Position numbers and translations under genes: made by a program. Source: Clostridia bacterium (GTDB lineage: Bacteria; Bacillota; Clostridia; Oscillospirales; QAKW01). From it: 32,923 bases of DNA. A model generated the notes under the pieces. The model was not told the origin of the DNA and did no database searches. It worked only from the letters and a program-made list of their open reading frames with translations. Every line of letters starts with the position of its first letter. The first letter of the stretch is position 1. Where the stretch lies: contig JAFTZM010000014.1 in assembly GCA_017464525.1 (NCBI GenBank), positions 1-32,923 of the forward strand. Direction: 5' to 3'. This document shows positions 7,101-16,293 of this stretch, piece after piece.

Positions 7101-10100
7101 GATACGGCCCCGCAATGCGGTTTTACTGCGGCTCTCCCGGCCACGCTTCAGGGCTTCCCGCCCTTCGGCACGGGCTTTTTTAGAGGCCTGCGCCATAGCA
7201 CGGTTGAAAAGATCCTTCAAAGGCTGTGCCGCTTCCACCTGGATCAACCGCTTGTCCCAGCGGTCAATCAGTTTCTCCAGCCCCGCCTTCTGGGCGGTCA
7301 GATCATCGATAGCCGCCTGATTCCGTTTGCCGGGGGCAAAGGATTTCTCCTTCAGCTTGGAGCGAACCTCCGCCAGCTGTGCCTCATATTCCTCAATCTT
7401 GGTGATTGCTTTCCGGTATTCAGCCAACCGCTCCCGCTCCCCTTCGGTCTCAGCCAACGCAGTGAAAGCATCACTTAAAATCTCCCGGCGGGAAAGAAGC
7501 CCTTCGGAATAATTGATCTTGTTTTCTTCTTTGAACCTCTTGACTTCTTTCAAAAATTGTGATAAATTCTTATCAAGAGTTGATTTTGTTATATTACCCA
7601 GCCTTGCATGCTGGGCGATCACTGACATTTCAGCTCTGTTTTTTTCATCAAAATCAACTATTTTCCCCTCCAGAATGGCAGAATTTATAGAATCGATTGT
7701 ACTTTTGCGGCCGCTCCCGGGGTGAGACTCCAGATCACGATTTGATATCGTGAGCAATACATGAGGTTTTCTGTTCCAGGATCCATTAATACCTCTGTTT
7801 GCATAAAAACTCAATATAGCATAAAGAGGGGAGCCGTTCTGGTCAAAAACAGGTAAGATCATCTCTGCCATAGGGTTTCCCTCTTTGGTCTTCCCTACAA
7901 AAGTTATCAGCGGATTTTCAATGGAAAGCATGGCTTCAGTCATGGTATCAATGCCAAGCCCATGGTAATGGGCCCTTTTGGAATAGCGCCCGTTTTCTTT
8001 GGCTTCTTCCTCGGTCACCATATTTTCATAGGCGTGATTGCGGTAGATATAAAAATCGCCGTCGATTCCAAAAATCCCCTGCACATATTTCGGCATTGTA
8101 CTGACTTTGATCAGGTTATTGTCGCCCTTATCTTCCAGATATAACGAGTCATACAACGCAGCCGATACTGCGCTCTCGTTAAACACGGACGTCTTTTCTT
8201 CCGTGGCCATGGAGGAATATTTTTCGTCCACCTGAGTAGAATTACTATTGACAACGGTATCACTTTGTGGTACATTGTCATTAACAAAGAGTTCTCCATT
8301 GGCACCTTTTACGGTGTTTACGGCAGCATGTAAAGTCTGTCGGGTGGAGGACTCTTTTTCTGCATTGAAACTATAAACAAAATTTCCATCGCTTTTTTCT
8401 TTTACGTTAATCGTGACAGTGTATGGAGTTGTTGTTTTTTCACCATATTCCGCAAAATAAATATCATTCACGAAATAATGCCACATATTAACGTCGCGGT
8501 GTGTTTCGGTGGTTTTGCCAGTTTCTCGTTTTGAATAGTTGTACTTTGCTTCAGATGCAATTTGATAGTAATCGTCTGCAAGATCAAGCGTCACTCTCTG
8601 CTCTGTGTGATTACCGTGGCGATTGCCACCGGCGATTTTGCTTGCATCGGTCGGCGTGTTTTGACTTTCATCAACAGTGGGATCAAATTTTGCAAAAATC
8701 GTTCTTGACGTTTCGCCATTCGAAATCACTAGTTTTATCGGATTTTTTGACCACACGTTTTTGATGTAATCGAGAATCCTTTTTGATTTTGCCGATTTGG
8801 GAGTCCCTTTCGGAAAGTTTGATTCATAAATCTTTTTGCCATCATCGGCAATCCCAATTTCCGAATATTGCTCTGCATCTGTCTTTTCGGTTTTGCCGGC
8901 ACCTTGGCTCTGCTCCGCATTATAATTCTCCACCGCAATGGCAAGGGCATCATTAAAAAGCTTCTGCATGGCTTTCAGATCCACCTTGGCCTCTTGGATC
9001 AGTTCATAATGGCGGCCATGGTAGCCCTCAAAGGCTTTCAGCAGCTTGGCAAGAAAATCATCAATCCATTTTTTGATCTTCTGAGCGGTAGTCAAGTCGG
9101 TTTCCGCCAGCTTCCGGATGGCGCTGCCGTCGTTCAGCAGATCCTCGCTCAGCTCGGCCACCACCTCACTGACCGCCAGTTCCGAAGCCATGCCCCGGTT
9201 CTTCTTTTGCTGCAGCAGCTCCTGAAAACGGGTTTCGCCCACCTGCTCCATCAGGAAATTTTTGTAGTTCTCAAATTCCTTGGGGTTGTTTTCCTCCATA
9301 AAATGGGTCAATTCATGGGCCAGGGTGGTGAGCATCAGGGTACCGCCGCCGGAATCTGCATTGATCCAGATCTCATCGTGGCCATCGGCACGATAATGGC
9401 GATACACACCGTTTTTATCCGCATACTTTGGCGCCCGGCCATCATAAAGGACAATATCAACGCCGGTATTTTTAGCCATAAGCTTTGCAAAAGAAAGCAT
9501 CACCCGCCGTTCTGCGGTTATTCTCGCCTTTACCCGTACAACGCCTTCGCGAGCCCGGATCTTCCGACCAGTTGCCGCTTTTTCTGCTTCAACCGCCTCT
9601 GCCTTTTGGGTAGAGGCTTTTTCAATGTCGGAAATACGTCGGGTGCTTCCCGCATCAAAGGCGGCGTGGGCCACATCATAGCTGATATCAAAATCCGCAA
9701 TGCTATCGTCCACCACCATGCCCCGGCTCTTGCCGATGCGGGCACCGTTAAAGGCCTCCGTATAACCGGCGGCGTAATACTCCGCGTCCCGCGTGCTGTC
9801 GTAGCCCGCCACCATGCCGTTGATCTCCTCGGCGGTCATGCCATTGCGTACGCCCTTTTCGATGATGACCTGAATATCACGGGTGATCTCTGCCTCCTCC
9901 ATGGCTGCAACACCGTCAGAGGTATTCAGCTTCACTTTGCCGTCGGCAACGCTGGCCACCACCTGCTTCGGGTTTAACTGAACCGCCTTCCCCTGCACGG
10001 TGGCCTTTAAAATGCCCTGCTTTTTACCCTGCAAAACGGCCACCTGCTCCGCATCTCCCGTGGCCGCAGCGGCAAACTGCGCCGCCGCATTGCGGTAAGG

Positions 10101-12557
10101 GGAGGTCAGCCCATTATTCAACTCATATTTTGCCTCGGCAAGTACCTTTTTCACAGCCTCATTTTTGATCAGCAGTTCACTTTCTACCGGACTCACATTC
10201 TCGCCCACAATGGATTTAAAAATAGCTCCTGCCGCCGTTTCTGCCCGGTTTACACCCAACTCCTGCAATCGGTTGGCGATATTGGTCTTGGTGGTAGCGG
10301 CGCTCTCACCGTTGATCAGCGCCGAGCGGGACTGATTGACAAGTTTACCCAGCCGGGCATGATAGGCCAGGCTATCCTTGTTTTTACTGGCCACCTGCTT
10401 CTGCGCCAGCTTGTAAAGCTTGCTACCGTAGTCTCCCTTATTTTCAAGAACCGTTTTTGCCACCAGCTCTCCGGCGCCTGCGGTCTGATCAACAGCTTCG
10501 CCGGTGCGCAGGTTGTTCAGGTTGTATTGCACCGCTCCTGTGGCACCGCCCATTCCGGCACCGGAAAGGGCACCGCCCAAACCGGCCCAGCCCACGTCCA
10601 CCACCTTATCGATGAACGCCTGATTACGGGCTTCCTCTTCGGTCATGCCCTGCTCCATATAGGCCGCCACAGCATTGCTGAGATCCGAATTGGCTCCCAT
10701 CACCATGGAATTGGTCACCGTATTGGCGATCTCGGTGGCCATTTCCTCGGTGGCCTCAATGCCCGCCTGCTTAATGACCAATTCCTTTACAGATAAGATT
10801 CCTTTATCAGAAAGCAGATTGTCCAGCGGGATCTTCTCGGCAACAGCCTCGGCGATACCGGCCAGCAGAGAACCAAAAAGGATCTGTTCCCGGGATGCCC
10901 CCGCCTCATAGAGCCTTCTGGCTTCATTGGAGGTGGCATTCATTCCCATGGATGCCAAATATAGGCCACCGAGAGTATAGGCGCCCAATGCGCTGTCGCC
11001 CATGGACATGACAGTTTGATATAGAAATTCCGGAACATTTTGACCGAAAATTTCAAAATCCGCTGCGGCCGCTATATCCTTGCCGGTCTCCTCCCGCACC
11101 GCAGAGGCAAAATTGGTCAGGCTGTGAGCGGCAGAATAGGGGTTGATCTCTTTTCCTTGCACTTGATGAAGCGCATCATCGAGAGATGATACCACCCCAC
11201 CGTATACATTAGCAGAAAAAGACGCCACATTATAGGCCACCTTTGCCAAGGCTCCGGCTTTATCGATCTTCTGCTGTACAGCTTCAGTGGAACGCCGATT
11301 GAGTTCTGTCTGCATCTCCTCCAGAAAGCGGTAGGCGCTTTCCTGCCCTTCGGAATTCAGCAGATAGTAGTAGGTACCGATCTCCTCCTTTTTCAGCTGA
11401 TCCCAAGAGCCCTGAACGCCCTCATTCAGATATCGCATATAGGTGCTGGTCTCTGCCGTATTTGCAGAAGCATCCGCCTTTTCATCCTCGGCCGCATTCA
11501 AATAAAGCCCGAGCTTGTCCTGTACATCAGGTGCATAATTCGCATCGTAATTCTCATCCAATTTGTTGCCATGGATATCCACAAGACTGCGCTCTCCGTT
11601 TTCATCCCGTACCCAATGAACGCCGTTCCCGCTGATCGTATCCCATTCGGCGAAATCCTCCACAGTAGGATTGTTGAAGGTTCGCTGCCGGGAAAGAGCA
11701 TCGAAGTCCTCCTTTTCGGCGTAGCCTGCATATTGTAGTTCATAGACATTCTCCCGCTCATACTGCCGCCGGGCGGCTTCAAGGCGTTCAAAATTCCCTT
11801 CCAGCTCGCCGATCTCCTGCGCAATTTCTCGGCTTCGGGCCTGATCCTTTTTATAAGCGTCACTACTTAACAACCGGGCACGTCCATAGCCGGACATCCG
11901 CCGGGCAATCTCGCCCTGCTCCTGCTGCAAAGCTTGGATTTCGCCATCCAGGCGGTCCTTATCGGCAACGGCAGCGGCATAATAATCATCATCCGCATAG
12001 CCGTACTTTTCCCCATAGGATTTCAGCCAGGCCGCCTCTGCCGACCGCTCCGGATCCGCCGAAGCATCTGCAAGGGCTTTCTGGATCTCTTCATAGGTTT
12101 TGCCGGAATACTGATTTTGAAGCTCGGCTTCCTGAAAGAATTTGGTATAGGCCGCTTCATCCGCAAAGGAACCGATGCTCCGATCCGCATCCAGCAACTG
12201 CTGAAGATATTTCTTCTGCTTCTCCAAATTGGACATTGCTTTTTGAAAATCCTCGGCAGAATCGAAATAAGACCGGTTTTTGTCATACTTATCCTGCAAG
12301 GTCTGGATATCGCCGATATAGGTATTGACGTTCGTTCTGTAGGCCCGCAAAGCGTCAGCGCTGCTGTATTGCCTCCCGCTCACATGAGAAGCCAAGGCGC
12401 TTATGGTATCTCCGGAGGATTGCAGGCGTTCTGCGGCCTTTTCCTTTTCTTCCAGGCGTGCTTTTGTCATGGCATAAGCAGATGTTTCATTCTGCGCCTT
12501 ATACTCCGCCTCTTTTCTTTTTTTAACACGCTCATAGGCGCTGAATTCATTTGACAT
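4188..12557 (-). CDS. Giant polyvalent virion protein (metalloprotease motif, nuclease-like domains, LPD38-like C-terminus)
   Basis: 2,789 residues in one open frame. Domains by eye: 1-300, charged helical/coiled-coil; ~480-720, mixed helical with hydrophobic glycine-rich stretches and EATEEMATEIANTV; ~1000-1150, a zinc metalloprotease-like domain with HELTH at 1081-1085 and a candidate third ligand in SEVVAELSEDL; ~1240-1400, a GNRHGNHTEQRVTL-containing domain resembling BECR-fold/polyvalent-protein nuclease domains; ~1470-1670, a MuF-C/BECR-like domain (MPKYVQGIFG, GLGIDT, NPLITF, HPGSGRKS); ~1680-1880, long coiled coil (SRREILSDAFTALA); ~2330 to the end, a region like LPD38 with a hydrophobic helix near 2580. 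Such proteins are thought to be packaged and ejected with the DNA to act early in infection. The part encoding 1240-1670 is clearly AT-richer than the rest. The start ATG lies behind AAGGGGAG. Confidence 0.8.
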   Translation of the reverse strand: MSNEFSAYERVKKRKEAEYKAQNETSAYAMTKARLEEKEKAAERLQSSGDTISALASHVSGRQYSSADALRAYRTNVNTYIGDIQTLQDKYDKNRSYFDSAEDFQKAMSNLEKQKKYLQQLLDADRSIGSFADEAAYTKFFQEAELQNQYSGKTYEEIQKALADASADPERSAEAAWLKSYGEKYGYADDDYYAAAVADKDRLDGEIQALQQEQGEIARRMSGYGRARLLSSDAYKKDQARSREIAQEIGELEGNFERLEAARRQYERENVYELQYAGYAEKEDFDALSRQRTFNNPTVEDFAEWDTISGNGVHWVRDENGERSLVDIHGNKLDENYDANYAPDVQDKLGLYLNAAEDEKADASANTAETSTYMRYLNEGVQGSWDQLKKEEIGTYYYLLNSEGQESAYRFLEEMQTELNRRSTEAVQQKIDKAGALAKVAYNVASFSANVYGGVVSSLDDALHQVQGKEINPYSAAHSLTNFASAVREETGKDIAAAADFEIFGQNVPEFLYQTVMSMGDSALGAYTLGGLYLASMGMNATSNEARRLYEAGASREQILFGSLLAGIAEAVAEKIPLDNLLSDKGILSVKELVIKQAGIEATEEMATEIANTVTNSMVMGANSDLSNAVAAYMEQGMTEEEARNQAFIDKVVDVGWAGLGGALSGAGMGGATGAVQYNLNNLRTGEAVDQTAGAGELVAKTVLENKGDYGSKLYKLAQKQVASKNKDSLAYHARLGKLVNQSRSALINGESAATTKTNIANRLQELGVNRAETAAGAIFKSIVGENVSPVESELLIKNEAVKKVLAEAKYELNNGLTSPYRNAAAQFAAAATGDAEQVAVLQGKKQGILKATVQGKAVQLNPKQVVASVADGKVKLNTSDGVAAMEEAEITRDIQVIIEKGVRNGMTAEEINGMVAGYDSTRDAEYYAAGYTEAFNGARIGKSRGMVVDDSIADFDISYDVAHAAFDAGSTRRISDIEKASTQKAEAVEAEKAATGRKIRAREGVVRVKARITAERRVMLSFAKLMAKNTGVDIVLYDGRAPKYADKNGVYRHYRADGHDEIWINADSGGGTLMLTTLAHELTHFMEENNPKEFENYKNFLMEQVGETRFQELLQQKKNRGMASELAVSEVVAELSEDLLNDGSAIRKLAETDLTTAQKIKKWIDDFLAKLLKAFEGYHGRHYELIQEAKVDLKAMQKLFNDALAIAVENYNAEQSQGAGKTEKTDAEQYSEIGIADDGKKIYESNFPKGTPKSAKSKRILDYIKNVWSKNPIKLVISNGETSRTIFAKFDPTVDESQNTPTDASKIAGGNRHGNHTEQRVTLDLADDYYQIASEAKYNYSKRETGKTTETHRDVNMWHYFVNDIYFAEYGEKTTTPYTVTINVKEKSDGNFVYSFNAEKESSTRQTLHAAVNTVKGANGELFVNDNVPQSDTVVNSNSTQVDEKYSSMATEEKTSVFNESAVSAALYDSLYLEDKGDNNLIKVSTMPKYVQGIFGIDGDFYIYRNHAYENMVTEEEAKENGRYSKRAHYHGLGIDTMTEAMLSIENPLITFVGKTKEGNPMAEMILPVFDQNGSPLYAILSFYANRGINGSWNRKPHVLLTISNRDLESHPGSGRKSTIDSINSAILEGKIVDFDEKNRAEMSVIAQHARLGNITKSTLDKNLSQFLKEVKRFKEENKINYSEGLLSRREILSDAFTALAETEGERERLAEYRKAITKIEEYEAQLAEVRSKLKEKSFAPGKRNQAAIDDLTAQKAGLEKLIDRWDKRLIQVEAAQPLKDLFNRAMAQASKKARAEGREALKRGRESRSKTALRGRIRKELRELDQLLNRGSKERNVKAELRDTVSKALAAGEILFYDTVSNADIVWAGVSTATEAEQKQLNRYRFLLDANEKTEDPAVVEKNKREIYRLNKLLSGVFERERNRYAGEKAGTLLSEISTAYEGIKNSSNSYISGAYDETVRLRLDDLALSLEGIAVQNMTVEQLRELNDAFTAVLHTVKNANKLFREGRQVDLQETATAVLNEIGTLARRGKGDLPVGVGEAMEKAKEFIWQDLKPVYAFERIGSEALKELYWDAVGAEGTYYRDIRAAGDFMEEKKAQYRYKDWDRKTSRSFRLADGLEFRLNLPQMMSVYAYSKREKALKHMAEGGFMFAPGESYKAKKAFLERNQNTTERYRMDPMVLAEIRNALTEEQRAYVDEMQEYLSKTMGAKGNEVSRQLYGVDLFKEEHYFPMKSEKDFISSVQEALSKTPTQASLKNTGMARETVPNANNAIVLQGFDDVWIGHVDQMSQYHALVLPVENLMKVFNYKGWNDQGKEISVKNTLNATFGSGAERYLDGYITDLNGGIMDRGYQAPLMGMFSKFKKAAVGLSASTVVQQPTAILRAMSEIRPDYFIPFFRGQKTDGLYREMLQYAPIAGIKEMGGFDTGSSRQAKDYIGITRYGKDGVKAFFHDREYRAHKLDSAYMWGATKADQLGWMAIWSAVKKEVADRGYTGDYLEACGKRFTEVIVYTQVYDSVNSRSGIMRSKNDFNKAASAFMGEPTTSINMLYHALLQVKRAPAGQRGKATLKAARTIGSVYASVIAAAALASAVYAMRDEDEDEEYGEKYTEHFWQKLLSEINPLNMIPYFNEIISLFEGWNVERPDMALISDLITAGKKLTSDTVPTEKKIKEFTGAFAAAFGIPLKNLMKDAEGLWRTVRIAVMGPAESVDHFTAEGTLAENKAYINALIEVKSKTAVKSAFTRKYKEAYTEAYRQKDYKQCAEIGRILRATGLYEDVSATLENWLEE

Positions 12558-12568
12558 TGTTTCTCCCC

Positions 12569-13504
12569 TTACGAAAGATTAAAACCGTATTTTTTCATCA
12601 AACCATTCTTTATCGTTTGAGAATTCGTAGCATTCGAACTGTTGGTTCTGCCCCGTTTGGCCTCAAAATCCGCAATGATCTGATCAAATTCCTCCTGCGA
12701 GATCACCTCGGGCACATAGGGAAATAGATGATCCTCCAGCGTTTCTACATCCTTATAAGCCAAATAACCGTTCAGTAACTGGCTTTTGGTAGGGGTCGCC
12801 GTTTCCTTACTGTTATTACCGCTTGAGCTCGCTCTCGCTGCGCTCAGGTTATACTCCTTCTGCCATTGGGCATCGGCGACAGCATCCCGTTCCTTCTGGT
12901 AGTTGAAATCCCTGAGATCCTGCTCATCGGCAATGGCATTGCGGGCGATCTGCACCGCCAGGTTATAGGCGTTATTATAGTCGGTGTTGTAATAATCCCG
13001 ATCGGTCAGGCGGCGGTTGAGACCATCGCTCCACTCTCCGTATTGGGTACTGCGATCGGCAGAAAGAGCGGAAAGGGCGGAATTGGCGGTATCCCGCTGG
13101 GTATTATAGCGATTCAGCGCCAACTGATACAGCTCCGGCACCACACTATTCAGCTGGTTCAAATAGGATTGATAGGCCTGATTTCCTGCCGTGGCCGCAT
13201 AGGAATTGCCGTATCCGCCGGTGAGGGCGGCGGCCTGACCCATGGTATCCTGCATCGCCAGCTTTCCCAAGGCCTGATACTGATTTTTATACTGTTCGTA
13301 AAGAGCATCCGCATTCAGGTCATACTGAAAGGGCTTCATATTCACGATGTTATCCACCGCCTGATCATACTGATCCTGCTTGCCATACTGAAAATCGCCG
13401 TAATTGGCAACCGCCGATTCTGCCGCCGCTTTTTTCTGCTCTGCCGCATTGGCCTTGCTGAAATCGGCATAATCCTCCAGATTATAGATGTTCTTCTTCG
13501 CCAA
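12569..13504 (-). CDS. Putative internal virion/ejection protein
   Basis: 311 residues, rich in Tyr, Asn, Gln and Ala. It starts AKKNIYNLEDYADFSKANAAEQKKAAAE, and the central part (YEQYKNQYQALGKLAMQDTMGQAAALTGGYGNSYA is its hallmark region, ~90-125) contains a glycine-rich turn between long amphipathic helices (SALSALSADRSTQYGEWSDGL follows). The C-terminal third is linker (SSSGNNSKETATPTKSQ) plus a small helical domain. I read the start as TTG at 13504, because AAGGAGG sits 8 bases before it and no ATG fits. The 5' end overlaps the 67-residue gene by 23 bases. Position directly upstream of the giant polyvalent gene and the helical, low-cysteine composition suggest a minor virion protein ejected with DNA; this is inference from context. 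Confidence 0.65.
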   Translation of the reverse strand: MAKKNIYNLEDYADFSKANAAEQKKAAAESAVANYGDFQYGKQDQYDQAVDNIVNMKPFQYDLNADALYEQYKNQYQALGKLAMQDTMGQAAALTGGYGNSYAATAGNQAYQSYLNQLNSVVPELYQLALNRYNTQRDTANSALSALSADRSTQYGEWSDGLNRRLTDRDYYNTDYNNAYNLAVQIARNAIADEQDLRDFNYQKERDAVADAQWQKEYNLSAARASSSGNNSKETATPTKSQLLNGYLAYKDVETLEDHLFPYVPEVISQEEFDQIIADFEAKRGRTNSSNATNSQTIKNGLMKKYGFNLS

Positions 13505-13685
13505 GGGGTACCCCTCCTTTTTTGAGTTTTTGGTTCATTTCTTCGGTAAAATTGGATTGATCCAGATGATTTAAATGATAATTGAGATCATTGGTCAGCC
13601 GCTCCAGATAAGAGATCAGCTGGGCGATCTGCACCTTTTCCGTCCCATTGCGGTCTACACTTGGTTTATTGATATGAAAGGTCAC
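13482..13685 (-). CDS. Small conserved-looking phage tail-region protein
   Basis: 67 residues (TFHINKPSVDRNGTEKVQIA start; helical middle ISYLERLTNDLNYHLNHLD). It begins at GTG 13685 with GGAG nine bases upstream, and its start overlaps the stop of the tail nozzle gene (GTGA). The sequence predicts one long amphipathic helix capable of trimerising. It lies between two virion genes and overlaps both, so it is probably a virion or assembly protein, but its function is unknown. Confidence 0.6.
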   Translation of the reverse strand: MTFHINKPSVDRNGTEKVQIAQLISYLERLTNDLNYHLNHLDQSNFTEEMNQKLKKGGVPLGEEEHL

Positions 13686-15904
13686 GGTCTGTCACTCCTT
13701 TGCTCCATGGTATAGGCAATGGAATAAACCGTACATCGCCCCTTTCCCTCCAGTCGCAGGCGAAGATGATCACACCGCACCGGCTTAATGCCGAAAGTAT
13801 GGGTGGCGATCCGCCCCTCCCCGATACAGGTGTAAAGTTCTTCAAAATCGCCGTCGTCGTACGCCACCGAAAGATAAAGCACGGCGCCGGCCTCCATGTT
13901 GACCCGCAGGGTATAGCGGCTCACCGCCTTCTGATCCGGCAGTTCGGTGCCGATCAGCCCGGTTTCGGCATACCATTCGGTTTCCTCCCCCTCCCCGGCG
14001 GCGGCCTTGCGGAAGGTCACAATATGCTCCGCTGTGATGCCGTACATATGCCCCGCATGATCCTGGCAAAAATCCAGATACCGGGCGTCTGTCTCCTTAT
14101 ACCAGGCATTCACATTGCGGTCGTAGATCAGCAGAACGCTTTCCCCTTTGCTGTCCAGACCGGAGAAATAGATCTTATTGCCCACAGCCCCCGCTGTAAT
14201 ACTCCGGTATTCCTCAAAGCCCAGCTTATAGGAAATGCTTTGGGGGCGGGAGCCGTCGAATACACAAAAATCTCCGGCACTTTTAAAGTACAGATAACCG
14301 CCGCTGGTGACCAGGCTGTGAGCAGAGCCCGGCTGTACCCCCTCGCAGGAGAAGGTATGCAACTGATAGGAGGCGGGATAATCGCCGTAAACCTTCATAA
14401 TGGCGTTTTCCTTAAAGAAATAGGGCTCGTTTTCATAGGTAACCGCACCGGTGAATTCTCCGGGCGTTCCGATGGAAAGGGTGTAACTGTCTGTGGAAGC
14501 ACCCGCAAACACATTCCAGTTGGTGGGATCCCCCAATTTACAGCAGCGGATCTCGTTGAAGGTGCCGTTATGGCCGCAGCCCCAGATCCGGTTTTTACTC
14601 ACCGTATAATAATCCAACACCGGAAGATCCCGGATCACCGTGGAGGCGCCCCAGTTTCCCAGATTATAGTTTACAGTTTCCTCCAGAAGCCCGCTGAACA
14701 CCATATAGGGGTGGGGAATTTGATAGCTTGCACCGTTGACGGTCTCTTCGGTATAGTCCACCCCCAGTTTGCAGATCACCGAATAGGTATCATCGGGAAA
14801 CAGCTCTTTTACACGGGTTCCCTCAAAGCGTACACCGTCCCCCTCCTGAAAGGCAGAAAAAAGCCCTTCCGCTTCTGCGATCGCCTCTTTGATCACGTTG
14901 GCGGTGGCAGCGGAATCAAAGCGGGAGAAATTGCCCAGCGACATCTTCACATAGGTGGAGGCCACCCCCACCCACATACTGCTGCTCTTAGACCAGCGGT
15001 ACAGCTGATGGGGAACCGCCCCGGTGTCGATCCAGTATTGGCCATCGGTGGGGGATGCGGGAGCCGTTTCCCCGGCAGAGGAAGCCAGCACCGCTCCGTT
15101 GGCATCGCAGACAGAAAAGATCAGTTCCTGCGTTAAAATGGCGTTGGATCGGGTGTCGGGCGGAGCGATCTTCACCGAAGCACTCAACGCTTTGACCTCC
15201 CCGGTCAGGGTATTATAGGATACGCCCTGCGGCATAATGATCAGCTCGGCACCGTTGGAAAGCAGGGTACAGCCCCGGTTAGTGGTCTGCGCATAATCGG
15301 AGATACTCTCGATCACACAATCGTCATCGTACCACAGGGAATTCCCGAACACCGCCGCCAGCACCCCATTGTGCACCGTGGCGGCCCGGAAGTTCAGCAC
15401 TGTCAGAACAGCCCCGGAAGACTCATTGTTCCACCAATCACCGATCCCCATGGCAGAGATCCGGAAGGAGGTACAGCGAGAGGGTACTCCGAATTCGATG
15501 GGTTCATCCCCGAATTCCCGAATGCCGATCTGTGCACCGTCTCCATCGTAAAATTGAATTTTGTATAAATAAGGGCGGAGCTTTACGGAGCTACCGAATT
15601 CAAAATCACAGCAACACACCGCCCCGGCCAGATTCTCCTTTACCTGCGTGTAAACGGTCGTGATGCCCAGAATACCGGTCGTTACAGAAAAATCTGTAAG
15701 GGGGATACTCTCTGTTTCCACCTGAAAGGGCACCGCCTTTTTCAGCCGTGCCGCCCGCTGGGTCAGGTAGGGGTAGGCGTCGGAGGATAGGTTATTCAGA
15801 TCCCGGAATTCATTGGGCTGGCAGTATTCATTCTGGTTCAGCCCGCCAAAATCGGTGAGCACAGCCCGGCTCTTGCCGGGGGCTTCCACAAAGGCCTGAT
15901 ACAT
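13682..15904 (-). CDS. Podovirus tail nozzle/stabilisation-like protein
   Basis: 740 residues, almost entirely beta-rich, with repeated short strand-turn motifs (for example CKLGDPTNWNVFAGASTDSY, PYFFKENAIMKVYGDYPASY, YLYFKSAGDFCVFDGSRPQ, KIYFSGLDSKGESVLLIYD) that look like beta-propeller blades. The N-terminal FGGLNQNEYCQPNEFRDLNNLSSDAYPYLTQRAA resembles the opening segment of tail tubular/nozzle (T7 gp12-like or P22-type stabilisation) proteins, where the phage tail tube is a hexamer of such proteins. Start: ATG 15904 with AGGAGG seven bases upstream; the TTG just before is less likely. With no tape-measure or tube gene in the window, this fits a short-tailed virion. Confidence 0.65.
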   Translation of the reverse strand: MYQAFVEAPGKSRAVLTDFGGLNQNEYCQPNEFRDLNNLSSDAYPYLTQRAARLKKAVPFQVETESIPLTDFSVTTGILGITTVYTQVKENLAGAVCCCDFEFGSSVKLRPYLYKIQFYDGDGAQIGIREFGDEPIEFGVPSRCTSFRISAMGIGDWWNNESSGAVLTVLNFRAATVHNGVLAAVFGNSLWYDDDCVIESISDYAQTTNRGCTLLSNGAELIIMPQGVSYNTLTGEVKALSASVKIAPPDTRSNAILTQELIFSVCDANGAVLASSAGETAPASPTDGQYWIDTGAVPHQLYRWSKSSSMWVGVASTYVKMSLGNFSRFDSAATANVIKEAIAEAEGLFSAFQEGDGVRFEGTRVKELFPDDTYSVICKLGVDYTEETVNGASYQIPHPYMVFSGLLEETVNYNLGNWGASTVIRDLPVLDYYTVSKNRIWGCGHNGTFNEIRCCKLGDPTNWNVFAGASTDSYTLSIGTPGEFTGAVTYENEPYFFKENAIMKVYGDYPASYQLHTFSCEGVQPGSAHSLVTSGGYLYFKSAGDFCVFDGSRPQSISYKLGFEEYRSITAGAVGNKIYFSGLDSKGESVLLIYDRNVNAWYKETDARYLDFCQDHAGHMYGITAEHIVTFRKAAAGEGEETEWYAETGLIGTELPDQKAVSRYTLRVNMEAGAVLYLSVAYDDGDFEELYTCIGEGRIATHTFGIKPVRCDHLRLRLEGKGRCTVYSIAYTMEQRSDRP

Positions 15905-15915
15905 CAAAACACCTC

Positions 15916-16278
15916 CTAAAACCTGAAATTCCCGCTGTTCTTGCGGGTATGGGTGGCATTATAGTGCCGAAAGAAAAGATCGTACGCCTGCTGAAAAAGG
16001 GTATTCCAGGCGTTATACTGATCAATATCATCATCCAGCAGAGCGGCCTTGCTTTGCAGCCAGTAAAGATAAAGATCGGTATAGGGCTCCGGCACCAGCA
16101 GGGTGGCATCTTCATTGACATCGTAAGGGGAAAAGGCCACCGGCTCCCCCTCATAGCGATCCAGGATCGCATTTTTGATCTTCAGATCCAGCTCGGAAAG
16201 GAAGCCGACCTTTTCCGTTTCCGAAATATCGTTGCGGCGGTCGTGATCCGCCCGTGTGATTGCTTCTTTAACCGTCAT
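15916..16278 (-). CDS. Putative head-to-tail connector/adaptor protein
   Basis: 120 residues starting MTVKEAITRADHDRRNDISETEK. It is mostly helical, with an acidic segment YEGEPVAFSPYDVNEDATLLVPEPYTDLYLYWLQSKAAL and a C-terminal NAWNTLFQQAYDLFFRHYNATH. The helical N-terminus, beta-turn middle and DLYLYWLQSKAALL segment are typical of small adaptor proteins that sit below the portal ring. I chose ATG 16278 (GGAGG five bases upstream) over an in-frame GTG at 16290. It is the first gene after an intrinsic terminator and lies 11 bases before the nozzle gene. The role is inferred from size and position between capsid and tail genes. Confidence 0.6.
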   Translation of the reverse strand: MTVKEAITRADHDRRNDISETEKVGFLSELDLKIKNAILDRYEGEPVAFSPYDVNEDATLLVPEPYTDLYLYWLQSKAALLDDDIDQYNAWNTLFQQAYDLFFRHYNATHTRKNSGNFRF

Positions 16279-16293
16279 GTAATCCTCCACGAA

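Noticed and set aside
8868..9977. Plus-strand open frame of 369 codons opposite the metalloprotease part of the giant gene
   Set aside because: Antisense shadow; no start signal and no known motif.
13700..15136. Plus-strand open frame of 478 codons opposite the tail nozzle gene
   Set aside because: Antisense shadow with the same skewed composition and no translation signal; the minus frame has continuous, plausible beta-rich protein.
12569..15904. Tape-measure and tail-assembly chaperone genes with programmed frameshift
   Set aside because: No tape-measure-length helical gene follows the connector, no slippery pair of overlapping frames is seen, and the nozzle-like gene indicates a short tail.
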